A DNA stretch of 60,576 bases from Blastococcus fimeti (GTDB lineage Bacteria; Actinomycetota; Actinomycetes; Mycobacteriales; Geodermatophilaceae): contig FNAW01000011.1 in NCBI GenBank assembly GCA_900102115.1, positions 1-60,576 of the forward strand, read 5' to 3'. Shown one piece after another: positions 40,089-47,712 of this stretch; positions within the stretch are counted from its first letter, which is position 1; every line of letters starts with the position of its first letter. The position numbers were made by a program, and so were the translations under genes. Under the pieces are notes generated by a model. That model was not told where the DNA came from, made no database searches, and worked only from the letters and a program-made list of their open reading frames with translations.

Positions 40089-42647
40089 TCAGACGGGGGC
40101 GAGCAGCTCGGTGAGCCCGTCGGTGGTGAGGTCGTGCGGCAGCGCGCGGCCGTGCACCAGCTGGACGCCGGCGCCGAGCGCGGCCTCGTGCAGCCCGGGC
40201 GTGGTGATCCCGCCGGCCACGACGTCGAGGCCGAAGCCCTCCGTCGTCCGGACGATCGCGGCGAGCACCTGCAGCGCCCGCCGGGTGTCCGCGCCGGCGG
40301 CCAAGGCGCCCAGGTCGACGCGGACCAGGTCCAGCGAGACGCGGGCGAGCAGCGCGTAGAGGCTGTAGCCCATGCCGTACTCGTCCAGGCACAGGCGGAC
40401 GCCGGTGGCGCGGATCGCCTCCAGCTCCGCGACCAGGGCGGCCGGGGAGGTCAGCAGGGTCTCCTCGGTGAAGGAGAGGACGAGCCGCTCGGGCGCGAGC
40501 CCGGAGTCGGCGAGCGCCGCGGCGACCGAGGCGGCCAGCCCGTCGACGGTCACGTGCCCGGCGGGCAGGCTGATCGCCACCCCCATCCGTGGATGGGGCA
40601 GCGCGGCGATCTCGCTGCACGCGGACCGGACGAGCCAGGACTGCAGGTCGGTGGAGCGTCCGTGGCGCTCCGCGGAGGCCCAGATCTCCTGACCGCCGAG
40701 CACGCCCATCGTCGGATGGGTCCACTGCGGAGCGGCCTGCACCAGGTCGATCCCGCCGTCGGGGCGGAAGACCGGGTCCAGGCGCAGGCTCATGCGGCCC
40801 TCGGCTCGGGCGGCGTAGTACTCGGATGCCTGCACCGTGCCCAGCGGGTCGCCGGTCGCGAGCCGGACGCAGCCCTTGCCGGCGGCCTTGGCGGTGCGCA
40901 GCGCGCCGTCGGCCTCGCGGAAGGCGAGCTGCCCGCCGGTGGGGACGAGGGGGGCGACGCCGACGCTGGCGCCGACGGAGAAGGTCCAGTCCTCGACCCG
41001 GTGCGGCATGGCCATGACGGTGACGATCCGGCCGGCGACCTCCTCGGCCTCGGCCATCGAGCCGGTGGCCAGGACGGCGAACTCGTCGCCGCCGAGGCGG
41101 GCGATCAGGTCGCCGTCGCGGACGACGGTGCGCAGCCGGCGGGCGACCTCGACGAGCAGCTGGTCGCCGGCCTCGTGCCCGGCGACGTCGTTGACCGCCT
41201 TGAAGCCGTCCATGTCGAGCACCAGCAGGCAGCGCTCGCCGACGGCGTCGGCGGCCATCTGCTGGAAGAGCATCGCCCGGTTGGCCAGCCGGGTGAGGTG
41301 GTCGGTGTAGGCCATGCGCTCGAGCTCGCGCTCCCGGCGGCGGCGGGTGGTGACGTCGCGCAGGTAGAGCACGCGGCGGCCGCTGCCGGGCCGCTCGGAC
41401 GAGGTGGCCTCCAGCTCGCGGGACCCCCCGTCGGCGGTGGGGACGCCGAAGTGCAGCGGCGCGCCCTCCCCGGCCGGGAACTCCTCGGTCGCGGTGCGGA
41501 CGGAGGCACGGTCCTCGGGGCGGACGACGTCGAGCAGCGAGACGTCGCCGTCCCCGTCGATGCCGAGCAGGGTCCGGGCGGCGGGCGAGGTGAACAGCAG
41601 CCGGTACCGGGCATCCATGATCGCGATGCCGTCGGAGCTGGCCTCCACGAGCTCGCGGAAGTCCTCCTCGCTGCGCACCAGGTCCTCGGTCATCCGGCCG
41701 TCCTCGCGGATGCGCAGCACCAGCCGGAGCGCCATCAGCGCGAAGATGACGCCGCAGCCGATCTCGGCGGCCGACGACAGCGCCTGGTCGTTGGCCAGCG
41801 CCAGGCCCAGGGCGACCGGCAGGCCGGCCATGGCGATCACGACCAGCGACATCCCGGCGGCGCCGACCACCGGGGCCGCGGCGCGGGCGCTGCGGTCGGA
41901 GACGTGCAGCGGCGCGCGGTGGATGGCCAGCGCGGAGAACATCAGGGCGAGGGCGACGGCGGTGTCGGAGGCCGCCGTCCACAGCGGGGACGGCGCCACG
42001 ATCGCCATGGCCTCGCACGCCGCGGCGGCCGCCTGCGCGGTGACCGTGGCGATCATCATGGTCGCCGCGCGACGCAGGCCGCGGGTGGAGACGGTGCAGA
42101 ACGCGCCGGCGCCGCCGAGCATGACCGCGGCGTAGCCGCCGTAGGCGAGCACCAGCGAGCGCAGGTCCTCGGGGGCGCCGACCGGGTTGACGAACGGCGT
42201 CCGCAGCACCTCGGTCATGACCAGCAGCGCGGTGCTGGTGAGCAGCCCGTCGACGACCAGCGTCGTCCACCGGGTGCGGATGACCCGCCGGGCGAGCAGG
42301 GCGCAGGTGACCAGCGGCGAGGTGGCGCCGGTCAGCAGGACGACGTCGTCGACGCCGAAGCCGTCGAAGGCGGGGCCGGGGAAGGCGGCGGTGAGGAACT
42401 GCGCGACGGCGAAGCACAGCGAGCCGACCAGCAGCGGCCACCACGGGCCGGTGGCGCGGCGGTCCATGAGCCGGATCCGGCCGAGGACCATCCAGACGCT
42501 GCTGAGCGCGACCGAGCCGAGCACGAGCTCGTCCCACTGCATGCCGGTGCCGTCGGGGGAGCTGAACGGCACGGTCAGGGCCAGGCCGAGCAGGCCGAGC
42601 GCCAGGGTCCAGCGGAGCCGGCGGGGGAGGTCGCGGAGCGCGGTCAC
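40089..42647 (-). CDS. Diguanylate cyclase with degenerate EAL domain
   Basis: An 852-aa protein: about eight or nine N-terminal membrane helices (residues ~10-320), a PAS domain (~330-440), GGDEF and a C-terminal EAL-like domain. GGDEF is intact (R-L-G-G-D-E-F) with an inhibitory RDGD site five residues before it, so it should synthesise c-di-GMP under feedback. The EAL domain has lost its active site: EALLRW reads V-Q-A-A-P-Q-W, EITE reads S-F-T-E, and DDFGTG reads D-E-Y-G-M-G. GTG 42647 overlaps the partner gene stop (GTGA). Confidence 0.9.
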   Translation of the reverse strand: MTALRDLPRRLRWTLALGLLGLALTVPFSSPDGTGMQWDELVLGSVALSSVWMVLGRIRLMDRRATGPWWPLLVGSLCFAVAQFLTAAFPGPAFDGFGVDDVVLLTGATSPLVTCALLARRVIRTRWTTLVVDGLLTSTALLVMTEVLRTPFVNPVGAPEDLRSLVLAYGGYAAVMLGGAGAFCTVSTRGLRRAATMMIATVTAQAAAAACEAMAIVAPSPLWTAASDTAVALALMFSALAIHRAPLHVSDRSARAAAPVVGAAGMSLVVIAMAGLPVALGLALANDQALSSAAEIGCGVIFALMALRLVLRIREDGRMTEDLVRSEEDFRELVEASSDGIAIMDARYRLLFTSPAARTLLGIDGDGDVSLLDVVRPEDRASVRTATEEFPAGEGAPLHFGVPTADGGSRELEATSSERPGSGRRVLYLRDVTTRRRRERELERMAYTDHLTRLANRAMLFQQMAADAVGERCLLVLDMDGFKAVNDVAGHEAGDQLLVEVARRLRTVVRDGDLIARLGGDEFAVLATGSMAEAEEVAGRIVTVMAMPHRVEDWTFSVGASVGVAPLVPTGGQLAFREADGALRTAKAAGKGCVRLATGDPLGTVQASEYYAARAEGRMSLRLDPVFRPDGGIDLVQAAPQWTHPTMGVLGGQEIWASAERHGRSTDLQSWLVRSACSEIAALPHPRMGVAISLPAGHVTVDGLAASVAAALADSGLAPERLVLSFTEETLLTSPAALVAELEAIRATGVRLCLDEYGMGYSLYALLARVSLDLVRVDLGALAAGADTRRALQVLAAIVRTTEGFGLDVVAGGITTPGLHEAALGAGVQLVHGRALPHDLTTDGLTELLAPV

Positions 42648-44461
42648 GGCGCGACCACCTCCGGTCCGCGCAGCGCACCGGCGGCGAGCTGCACGCCGGC
42701 GGCGAGCGCGTCGGCCTCCAGCGGACGGGAGAGCAGGAAGCCCTGCAGGTACCGGTGCCCCATGTCGCGGAGCAGCGCCAGGGTGGCCGGGGTGGTCACG
42801 CCCTCGACGATGACCGGCAGACCGAGGCTGGTGCCCAGCTGGAGCACCGCCCGGCACATGGCGCGGCGGGACGGGTCGTGCTCGACGCCGGCCAGGAAGT
42901 ACTGGTCCATCTTCAGCACGTCCACCGGCATCCCGACCAGGTAGGCCAACGAGGACCAGCCGGTCCCGAAGTCGTCGACGGCGATGCGGACGCCGATGCG
43001 GCGCAGCACGCCGAGGTCCTCGATCACGTGCGCGTCGTCGAGCAGCACCGACTCGGTGATCTCGACGAGCAGCCGGGCGGGGGAGAGGCGGCTGTCCTCG
43101 AGCGCGGCGAGCACGTCGGGCACGAGGTCGCCGCTGCGCACCTGGCGGGCGGAGACGTTGACGGCCACCGACAGCTCGGCGTCGTCGAGGGCGGCGGCGG
43201 TGCGGCAGGCCTCGAGCAGCACCCATCGGCCGATGTCGACGATGAGCGGGGACTCCTCGGCCAGCGGCACGAACTCCATGGGGGAGACCTCGCCGAGGAC
43301 GGGGTGCCGCCAGCGCAGCAGCGCCTCGACCGAGACCGTGCGCTGCAGGACGGCGTCCACCACGGGCTGGAAGACCAGCCGCAGCTCGCCGCGGTCCAGG
43401 GCGCCGTCCAGGTCGGCGCGCAGGACGCCGCGCCGGTCCTGCTCCGCGCGCAGCGCGTCGTCGTAGCGGTGGACGGAACCGGCGCCGGAGCGGCGGGCGC
43501 TGCGCAGCGCCAGGTCGGCGCGGCGCAGGGTCTCGCCGGGGTCGACGTCGGGGGTCAGCGAGCCGACGCCGGCGACGGCGGTGAGCGGCACGGTGGTGGT
43601 GGAGGTGGCCAGCCGGCCGATGGTGGCGACCAGGCGGGCGGCGACGACCTCGGCGTCGGAGATGGTGCCCTGCACGAGGACGACGAAGTCGCCGTCGGTG
43701 CCGCGGGCCAGCCAGTCCTCGGCGCGCAGGCCGCGGCTGAGGCGGGAGGTGAGCGCGCGCAGCACGGTCGCCTCCTCGCCCGGGGAGAGCGTCTGGGGGT
43801 CCCACCCGCTGACACCGATCTGCGCCATGGCGTAGCTGCGGTTGCGCGGGCCGCGCTGCAGCAGGCCGAGGCGCCCGATGAGCGCGGTGCGGTTGGGCAG
43901 GCCGGTGACCGGGTCGGTGAGCGCGAGCTCAAGGAGCTCGGAGTCGGCGCCGGGGGCAGGGGCGCTCGGGCTCACGTCCCGGCAGTGCAGCACCAGCGCA
44001 CCGACGTCGGGGTCGCCGCGCAGGTCGCGGACGGTGATCTGGACCAGCCGCCACCGGCCCTCGGGCTGGCGGACGCGGGCGGTGCGGACGGCGGACTCGC
44101 CGGTGCCGCCCTGGAGCGCGCCGAACAGGGCGGCGCGGTCGTCGGGGTGGACGGTGTCGGTGACCCGGACGCCGGCCAGGGGGGCGGTGCCCAGTCCCAG
44201 CAGCTCACCCGCGGCCTCGGAGGCGAAGGTGATGCAGAGGGCGTCGTCGAGGATGACGACCGGGTCGACGCTGCTGCGCACCAGCGTGCGCAGCGAGTTC
44301 TGGCTGCGCCGCAGCGCGCCCGCGAGCCGCCGCTGCCGTCGCCAGAGCACAGCCTGCACCGTCAGCACGACGGCGAGGCCCGCGACGAGCACGGCGGTGG
44401 TCACCTGCTTGTTGTCGGTCCAGCCGGGGGCGCCCTGCAGCGCGCCTCGCGCCGTCCTCAC
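42644..44461 (-). CDS. c-di-GMP phosphodiesterase with degenerate GGDEF domain
   Basis: A 605-aa protein: one N-terminal helix (about 20-40), a PAS domain (~55-160), a GGDEF-like domain and an EAL domain. GGDEF is degraded to G-T-D-G-D-F, without the catalytic residues, while EAL is canonical: V-E-A-L-L-R-W-R, V-N-V-S, E-I-T-E-S, D-D-F-G-T-G and K-M-D-Q. It should therefore cleave c-di-GMP, with the dead GGDEF maybe sensing GTP. GTG 44461 is used; GTG 44404 is possible. First gene of a coupled pair with the cyclase. Confidence 0.9.
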   Translation of the reverse strand: MRTARGALQGAPGWTDNKQVTTAVLVAGLAVVLTVQAVLWRRQRRLAGALRRSQNSLRTLVRSSVDPVVILDDALCITFASEAAGELLGLGTAPLAGVRVTDTVHPDDRAALFGALQGGTGESAVRTARVRQPEGRWRLVQITVRDLRGDPDVGALVLHCRDVSPSAPAPGADSELLELALTDPVTGLPNRTALIGRLGLLQRGPRNRSYAMAQIGVSGWDPQTLSPGEEATVLRALTSRLSRGLRAEDWLARGTDGDFVVLVQGTISDAEVVAARLVATIGRLATSTTTVPLTAVAGVGSLTPDVDPGETLRRADLALRSARRSGAGSVHRYDDALRAEQDRRGVLRADLDGALDRGELRLVFQPVVDAVLQRTVSVEALLRWRHPVLGEVSPMEFVPLAEESPLIVDIGRWVLLEACRTAAALDDAELSVAVNVSARQVRSGDLVPDVLAALEDSRLSPARLLVEITESVLLDDAHVIEDLGVLRRIGVRIAVDDFGTGWSSLAYLVGMPVDVLKMDQYFLAGVEHDPSRRAMCRAVLQLGTSLGLPVIVEGVTTPATLALLRDMGHRYLQGFLLSRPLEADALAAGVQLAAGALRGPEVVAP

Positions 44462-44519
44462 CCCATGGGGGCAGCGGGGGCTTGATCGGGAGCGGGTGCG
44501 GTGATCGGCGTCACCGGCC

Positions 44520-44525
44520 TAGCGT
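44520..44525 (+). promoter_or_regulatory. -10 box for a leaderless acetyltransferase message
   Basis: TAGCGT ends eight bases before GTG 44534, the same layout as for the reductase gene at 24027. Confidence 0.4.
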
Positions 44526-44533
44526 GTGGCGCC

Positions 44534-45040
44534 GTGGACGACGGGATCGAGATCCGGCCGGCGACGGCGGACGACGCCGCCGCGATCGCCGGGATCTATG
44601 CGCACTACGTGGAGCACAGCGTGGCCACCTTCGACCTCGAGTCGCCGGACGCCGCCTGGTGGACGGCGAAGCTCGCCGACCTGGGCGCCGCGGGATGGCC
44701 GTTCCTCGTGGCCGAGGCCGACGGCGAGCTGCTCGGGTTCGCCTACCTCGCGCCGTGGCGGGTCAAGCCCGCGTACCGGCGGACGGTCGAGGACACGATC
44801 TACCTCGCGCCCGGGCGCACGGGGCGCGGCACCGGGCGGGCGCTGCTCGGAGCGCTGCTGGAGCAGGGGCGGGCCGCGGGCGTGCGCCAGGTGATCGCGG
44901 TGGTCACCGACAGCGGCGACCCGTCGTCGGTACGGCTGCACGGGGCCTTCGGGTTCGTCGAGGCCGGGCGGCTGCGCGCCGTCGGCTTCAAGCACGGCCG
45001 CTGGCTGGACACCTTCCTGCTGCAGGCCGACCTGACCTGA
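44534..45040 (+). CDS. GNAT acetyltransferase (phosphinothricin-acetyltransferase-like)
   Basis: A 168-aa N-acetyltransferase. I-R-P-A-T-A-D-D-A-A-A-I opens the fold, F-A-Y-L-A-P-W-R forms strand 4, and T-G-R-G-T-G-R-A-L-L is the acetyl-CoA loop; L-H-G-A-F-G-F-V-E-A-G marks the PAT/YncA-like group, which acetylates methionine-sulfone-like or phosphinothricin-like amines. GTG 44534 is preferred for its -10 spacing; GTG 44501 with GGGAG upstream is an alternative that adds eleven residues. Divergent from the c-di-GMP pair. Confidence 0.85.
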   Translation: MDDGIEIRPATADDAAAIAGIYAHYVEHSVATFDLESPDAAWWTAKLADLGAAGWPFLVAEADGELLGFAYLAPWRVKPAYRRTVEDTIYLAPGRTGRGTGRALLGALLEQGRAAGVRQVIAVVTDSGDPSSVRLHGAFGFVEAGRLRAVGFKHGRWLDTFLLQADLT

Positions 45041-45165
45041 CCTGACCGCCGGGATCTTGCGGATCCCTTGCGGATCTCTCGGGTGCGGCATGCGGATGCG
45101 CCGTCAGGGTCGGAGGCGAGTCAGGAGCGGAACCACCGCTCCCGCAGCCTGGAGGACATCCGAGC

Positions 45166-45789
45166 ATGAGCAGGAACATCCGCACTCTCGGCCGGTTCGG
45201 CGCCGTCAAGGTCGCCGGGTCGATCGCCGTCGTCGGCGCGGCCGCGGCCGTGGCCGGCCTGGGCACGTTCGGAAACTTCAGCGGCAGCACGGAGGCGGTC
45301 GACTCCGGCGTGGACACCGGCGTCCTGTCCATCGACGTCTCGCTGACCGATGGCTCCGCGCCGCCGCCCTTCGCCGTCCCGCTCCCGAACATGCTCCCCG
45401 GCGACGTGATCTCGATGCCGCTGGACCTGCGCAACAGCGGCGACGTCGACCTGTCGTCGCTGGTGCTGAAGTCCTACGCGACCGAGTCGAGCAAGCTGGA
45501 CACCGAGGCGGTGCACGGCCTCCAGCTGTCGCTGGACTCCTGCGCGACGCCGTGGACCCGCACCGGCCCGATCTCCTACTCCTGCGCCGATGGCGCGGTG
45601 CCGCTGTACGGCGGGCGGATCGTCACCGAGTCGGCGCTGCCCGCCGCCCGGAGCCTCGCGGCCGGCACCACCGACCACCTGCTGGCCACCATCGCGTTCC
45701 CGACCACGGGTGGCGACGCCCTGCAGGACCAGCGGAGCTCGTTCGCGTTCGTGTTCGACGCCACGCAGCGCGACGGCGCCGCTCGCTGA
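45166..45789 (+). CDS. Secreted camelysin/TasA-like protein
   Basis: A 207-aa exported protein. The N-terminal helix V-A-G-S-I-A-V-V-G-A-A-A-A-V-A-G-L is followed by G-T-F-G-N-F-S-G-S-T, the SipW-type cleavage context of TasA and camelysin proteins, then beta-rich sequence with N-S-G-D-V-D-L and two cysteines. ATG 45166 has GGAGG seven bases upstream. No SipW-like peptidase gene is in the window. Possible role: fibre or matrix component. A long hairpin follows. Confidence 0.72.
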   Translation: MSRNIRTLGRFGAVKVAGSIAVVGAAAAVAGLGTFGNFSGSTEAVDSGVDTGVLSIDVSLTDGSAPPPFAVPLPNMLPGDVISMPLDLRNSGDVDLSSLVLKSYATESSKLDTEAVHGLQLSLDSCATPWTRTGPISYSCADGAVPLYGGRIVTESALPAARSLAAGTTDHLLATIAFPTTGGDALQDQRSSFAFVFDATQRDGAAR

Positions 45790-45840
45790 TCCCGGTGGGG
45801 CGCCGTTCGGGGGAACCGGCGTCCCACCGCAGTTGTCCGG

Positions 45841-45883
45841 CAGTTCCCATCGGGGCGACCACGGGGTGCCCCGATGGGAACTG
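45841..45883 (+). terminator. Long hairpin after the TasA-like gene
   Basis: A perfect 16-bp stem (45841-45856 with 45868-45883) around an 11-nt loop, about 50 nt after the stop. Confidence 0.75.
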
Positions 45884-45988
45884 TGACGGCTTCGACGCGG
45901 TGCGCCCCTCTCGTCCCACGCGTCCCAACCGCCGGGCGTCCGGCGGGGGAGAGTCGTAGCTTCGTCCCCTGCGACGAAGGGGGACGCC

Positions 45989-46117
45989 ATGGAGCACGTG
46001 CACCAGCACCAGCCGGCCGAGGCCGTGCGCCGCTACTTCGTGATCGGCTTCTGGCTCTGCGCCGCCTGCGCGGCCGCCGCCCTGGGCCTGGACCTCGACG
46101 GCGACGTGCTGGTGTGA
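45989..46117 (+). CDS. Small membrane protein, 42 aa
   Basis: Encodes M-E-H-V-H-Q-H-Q then one hydrophobic helix with two Cys (F-W-L-C-A-A-C-A-A-A-A-L) and an acidic end. AAGGGGG ends five bases before ATG 45989. Its stop overlaps the start of the next small gene as GTGA, which is the best evidence that both are translated. No family recognised. Confidence 0.6.
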   Translation: MEHVHQHQPAEAVRRYFVIGFWLCAACAAAALGLDLDGDVLV

Positions 46118-46326
46118 GCGCCCCCGCGAGCAGCCCGATGGCCGACCAGACCTGGCCCGCCGTTCACCGGCAGGACATGCTGGTCCGCTATCCAGAGCGC
46201 ATGACGCTCGCGCTGCCCTCCGTCCGACGGCCGAGGCTCCACGTGCACCGGTTCCACCGGGCCGAGGACGGGCCGATCGGGACCCTCTACGCCTGCCGCT
46301 GCGGGAGCGTTCGCCCCGGTTTCTGA
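46114..46326 (+). CDS. Small basic protein, 70 aa, CxC near the end
   Basis: Starts at GTG 46114, overlapping the previous stop by four bases. The sequence is rich in His, Arg and Pro, with R-L-H-V-H-R-F-H-R-A and Y-A-C-R-C-G-S-V-R-P-G-F at the end. The C-terminal Y-A-C-R-C-G-x-V-R-x-G-F end looks like small actinobacterial zinc-ribbon-like proteins, but the function is unknown. Confidence 0.55.
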   Translation: MSAPASSPMADQTWPAVHRQDMLVRYPERMTLALPSVRRPRLHVHRFHRAEDGPIGTLYACRCGSVRPGF

Positions 46327-46345
46327 CGCCGGCGCGCCGACTGCG

Positions 46346-46397
46346 GGGTTGCGGTCGGCGACACGGGCGGGCGCGCCGAGGCGAGCGACCGCAACCC
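46346..46397. terminator. Bidirectional stem between convergent genes
   Basis: GGGTTGCGGTCG (46346-46357) pairs with CGACCGCAACCC (46386-46397), 12 bp, with a 28-nt GC-rich loop. It lies between the small-gene pair and the opposing SGNH-like gene. Confidence 0.6.
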
Positions 46398-46433
46398 AGC
46401 ACTCGACCGCTCGGACCAGCCTGACGGACGGCG

Positions 46434-47288
46434 TCAGCGCGTGCCGGTGGCCGGCGCGGAGGCGGACGCGGGGGCGTTCTCGAGCAGGTCGCGGACCAGC
46501 GGCTCGATGAGGTCGGCGAGGTAGGCGTGCCCGGGGTCGGTCGGGCTGATCAGATCGCGGCCGATGAGGCCGACCCCGTCGAAGAACCAGCGGCCGACCA
46601 GCGGGTCGATGAAGGTGACGTCCGCGGCGGCCGCGGCCGAGCGGACGGCGTCCCGCACCGGCGGCAGCTCCGCAGGCACAGCGGCGTCGGTCCACGCGGG
46701 ACCGATGACGAGCAGCCGCGTCTGCGGCGCGGCGGCCCGGATGAGCTCGAAGGTGCGGGTGGCCGCGGCGGTGATCTGCGCCGGCGTCGCCCGGTAGTCG
46801 TTCCGGCTGCCGAAGACGACGGTGACGTCCGCGTCGGGTTCGGGTTGCAGTTCGGCGAGCGAGACGAAGGTGGCGTCCCCGAAGCTCGACGTGGCGACGT
46901 ACCCCGCGTCGGTGAGCGCGTGCGGCTCCGTGCTCCGGGCGCCCAGCCGCTCGCCTACGATCGCCGGCCAGCCGGCCGGGCCGAGGCCGCCCTGCTGGGT
47001 GCCGGCGGTGTACCAGTCGCCGTAGAAGGCGAGCACCGGAGCATCGGAGGGGTCCGAGGGGTCGGTGCTCCGGGGCGCCGTCGTGCTCGCCGACGGCGTC
47101 GCGCGCTCGGTGGCGCCGGCGTTCGCGGGCGGGTCGAACTCCGGCGGTGTCCGGTTGCTCGCCACCCAGGCGGCGACGCCGACGGCGATCGCCGTGAGCA
47201 GGAGCAGCACCGCGATGACGATGCCCTCGGTGCGGCTGGGGAGCGGGAGGCTCCGAAAGAATCCGGGCCGGTCCGGCTGCCTCGCCAC
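46434..47288 (-). CDS. SGNH-hydrolase-like membrane-anchored protein lacking the Ser
   Basis: A 284-aa protein with one N-terminal helix (I-V-I-A-V-L-L-L-L-T-A-I-A-V-G), a Thr/Ser/Pro linker and an extracytoplasmic SGNH fold. Later motifs are fine: V-F-G-S-R-N-D and S-P-T-D-P-G-H with the Asp and His. The nucleophile block, normally G-D-S-x-T-x-G, reads Y-G-D-W-Y-T-A-G, so Trp replaces the catalytic serine. Probably a binding or structural protein rather than an esterase. GTG 47288 is the nearest start before the helix; SD weak. Confidence 0.7.
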   Translation of the reverse strand: MARQPDRPGFFRSLPLPSRTEGIVIAVLLLLTAIAVGVAAWVASNRTPPEFDPPANAGATERATPSASTTAPRSTDPSDPSDAPVLAFYGDWYTAGTQQGGLGPAGWPAIVGERLGARSTEPHALTDAGYVATSSFGDATFVSLAELQPEPDADVTVVFGSRNDYRATPAQITAAATRTFELIRAAAPQTRLLVIGPAWTDAAVPAELPPVRDAVRSAAAAADVTFIDPLVGRWFFDGVGLIGRDLISPTDPGHAYLADLIEPLVRDLLENAPASASAPATGTR

Positions 47289-47418
47289 ATCCGGGACGGT
47301 ACCGCCCGGTCCGCGAACCCGTCGGCGGGCGCCGAGAAGCAGCGGCACGGGGCGAAAGCCTCTTGTCCTGATCGCATCAGGGCGGGACCGTCCCGGCATC
47401 GGCACGAGGAGGTGTGCG

Positions 47419-47586
47419 ATGCCGTGGTGGATGTGGGTCGGCATCTCACTGGCGTGGGTCCTGCTCGCGGTGGGCGCCGCCCTCTGGCTGGGTGCCTCGG
47501 CGAAGGTCGTCCGCGAGCAGGAGTCGCGGGCCGTGCCCTACGGCAGCGACGAGTCCGTCGACTGGGAGTGGCGCGACGTCGCCTGA
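47419..47586 (+). CDS. Small single-helix membrane protein, 55 aa
   Basis: Starts M-P-W-W-M-W-V-G and has one helix (I-S-L-A-W-V-L-L-A-V-G-A-A-L-W-L) and an acidic tail. GAGGAGG five to ten bases upstream of ATG 47419 is a strong ribosome site. It is the first gene of the formate dehydrogenase region, 126 bp before the catalytic subunit gene. Function unknown. Confidence 0.65.
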   Translation: MPWWMWVGISLAWVLLAVGAALWLGASAKVVREQESRAVPYGSDESVDWEWRDVA

Positions 47587-47712
47587 CGCGGTTCGTCGCC
47601 CTGGTCGCCGGCGGCCGGCTGATCGGGACGATCGCCGTCCTGATGCTGCTCTTCGAGCCGCCGCGCACGTAGCAGAGCCGTCGTCGCGCCGAGCGCCGGA
47701 ACCGGTGGCAGC

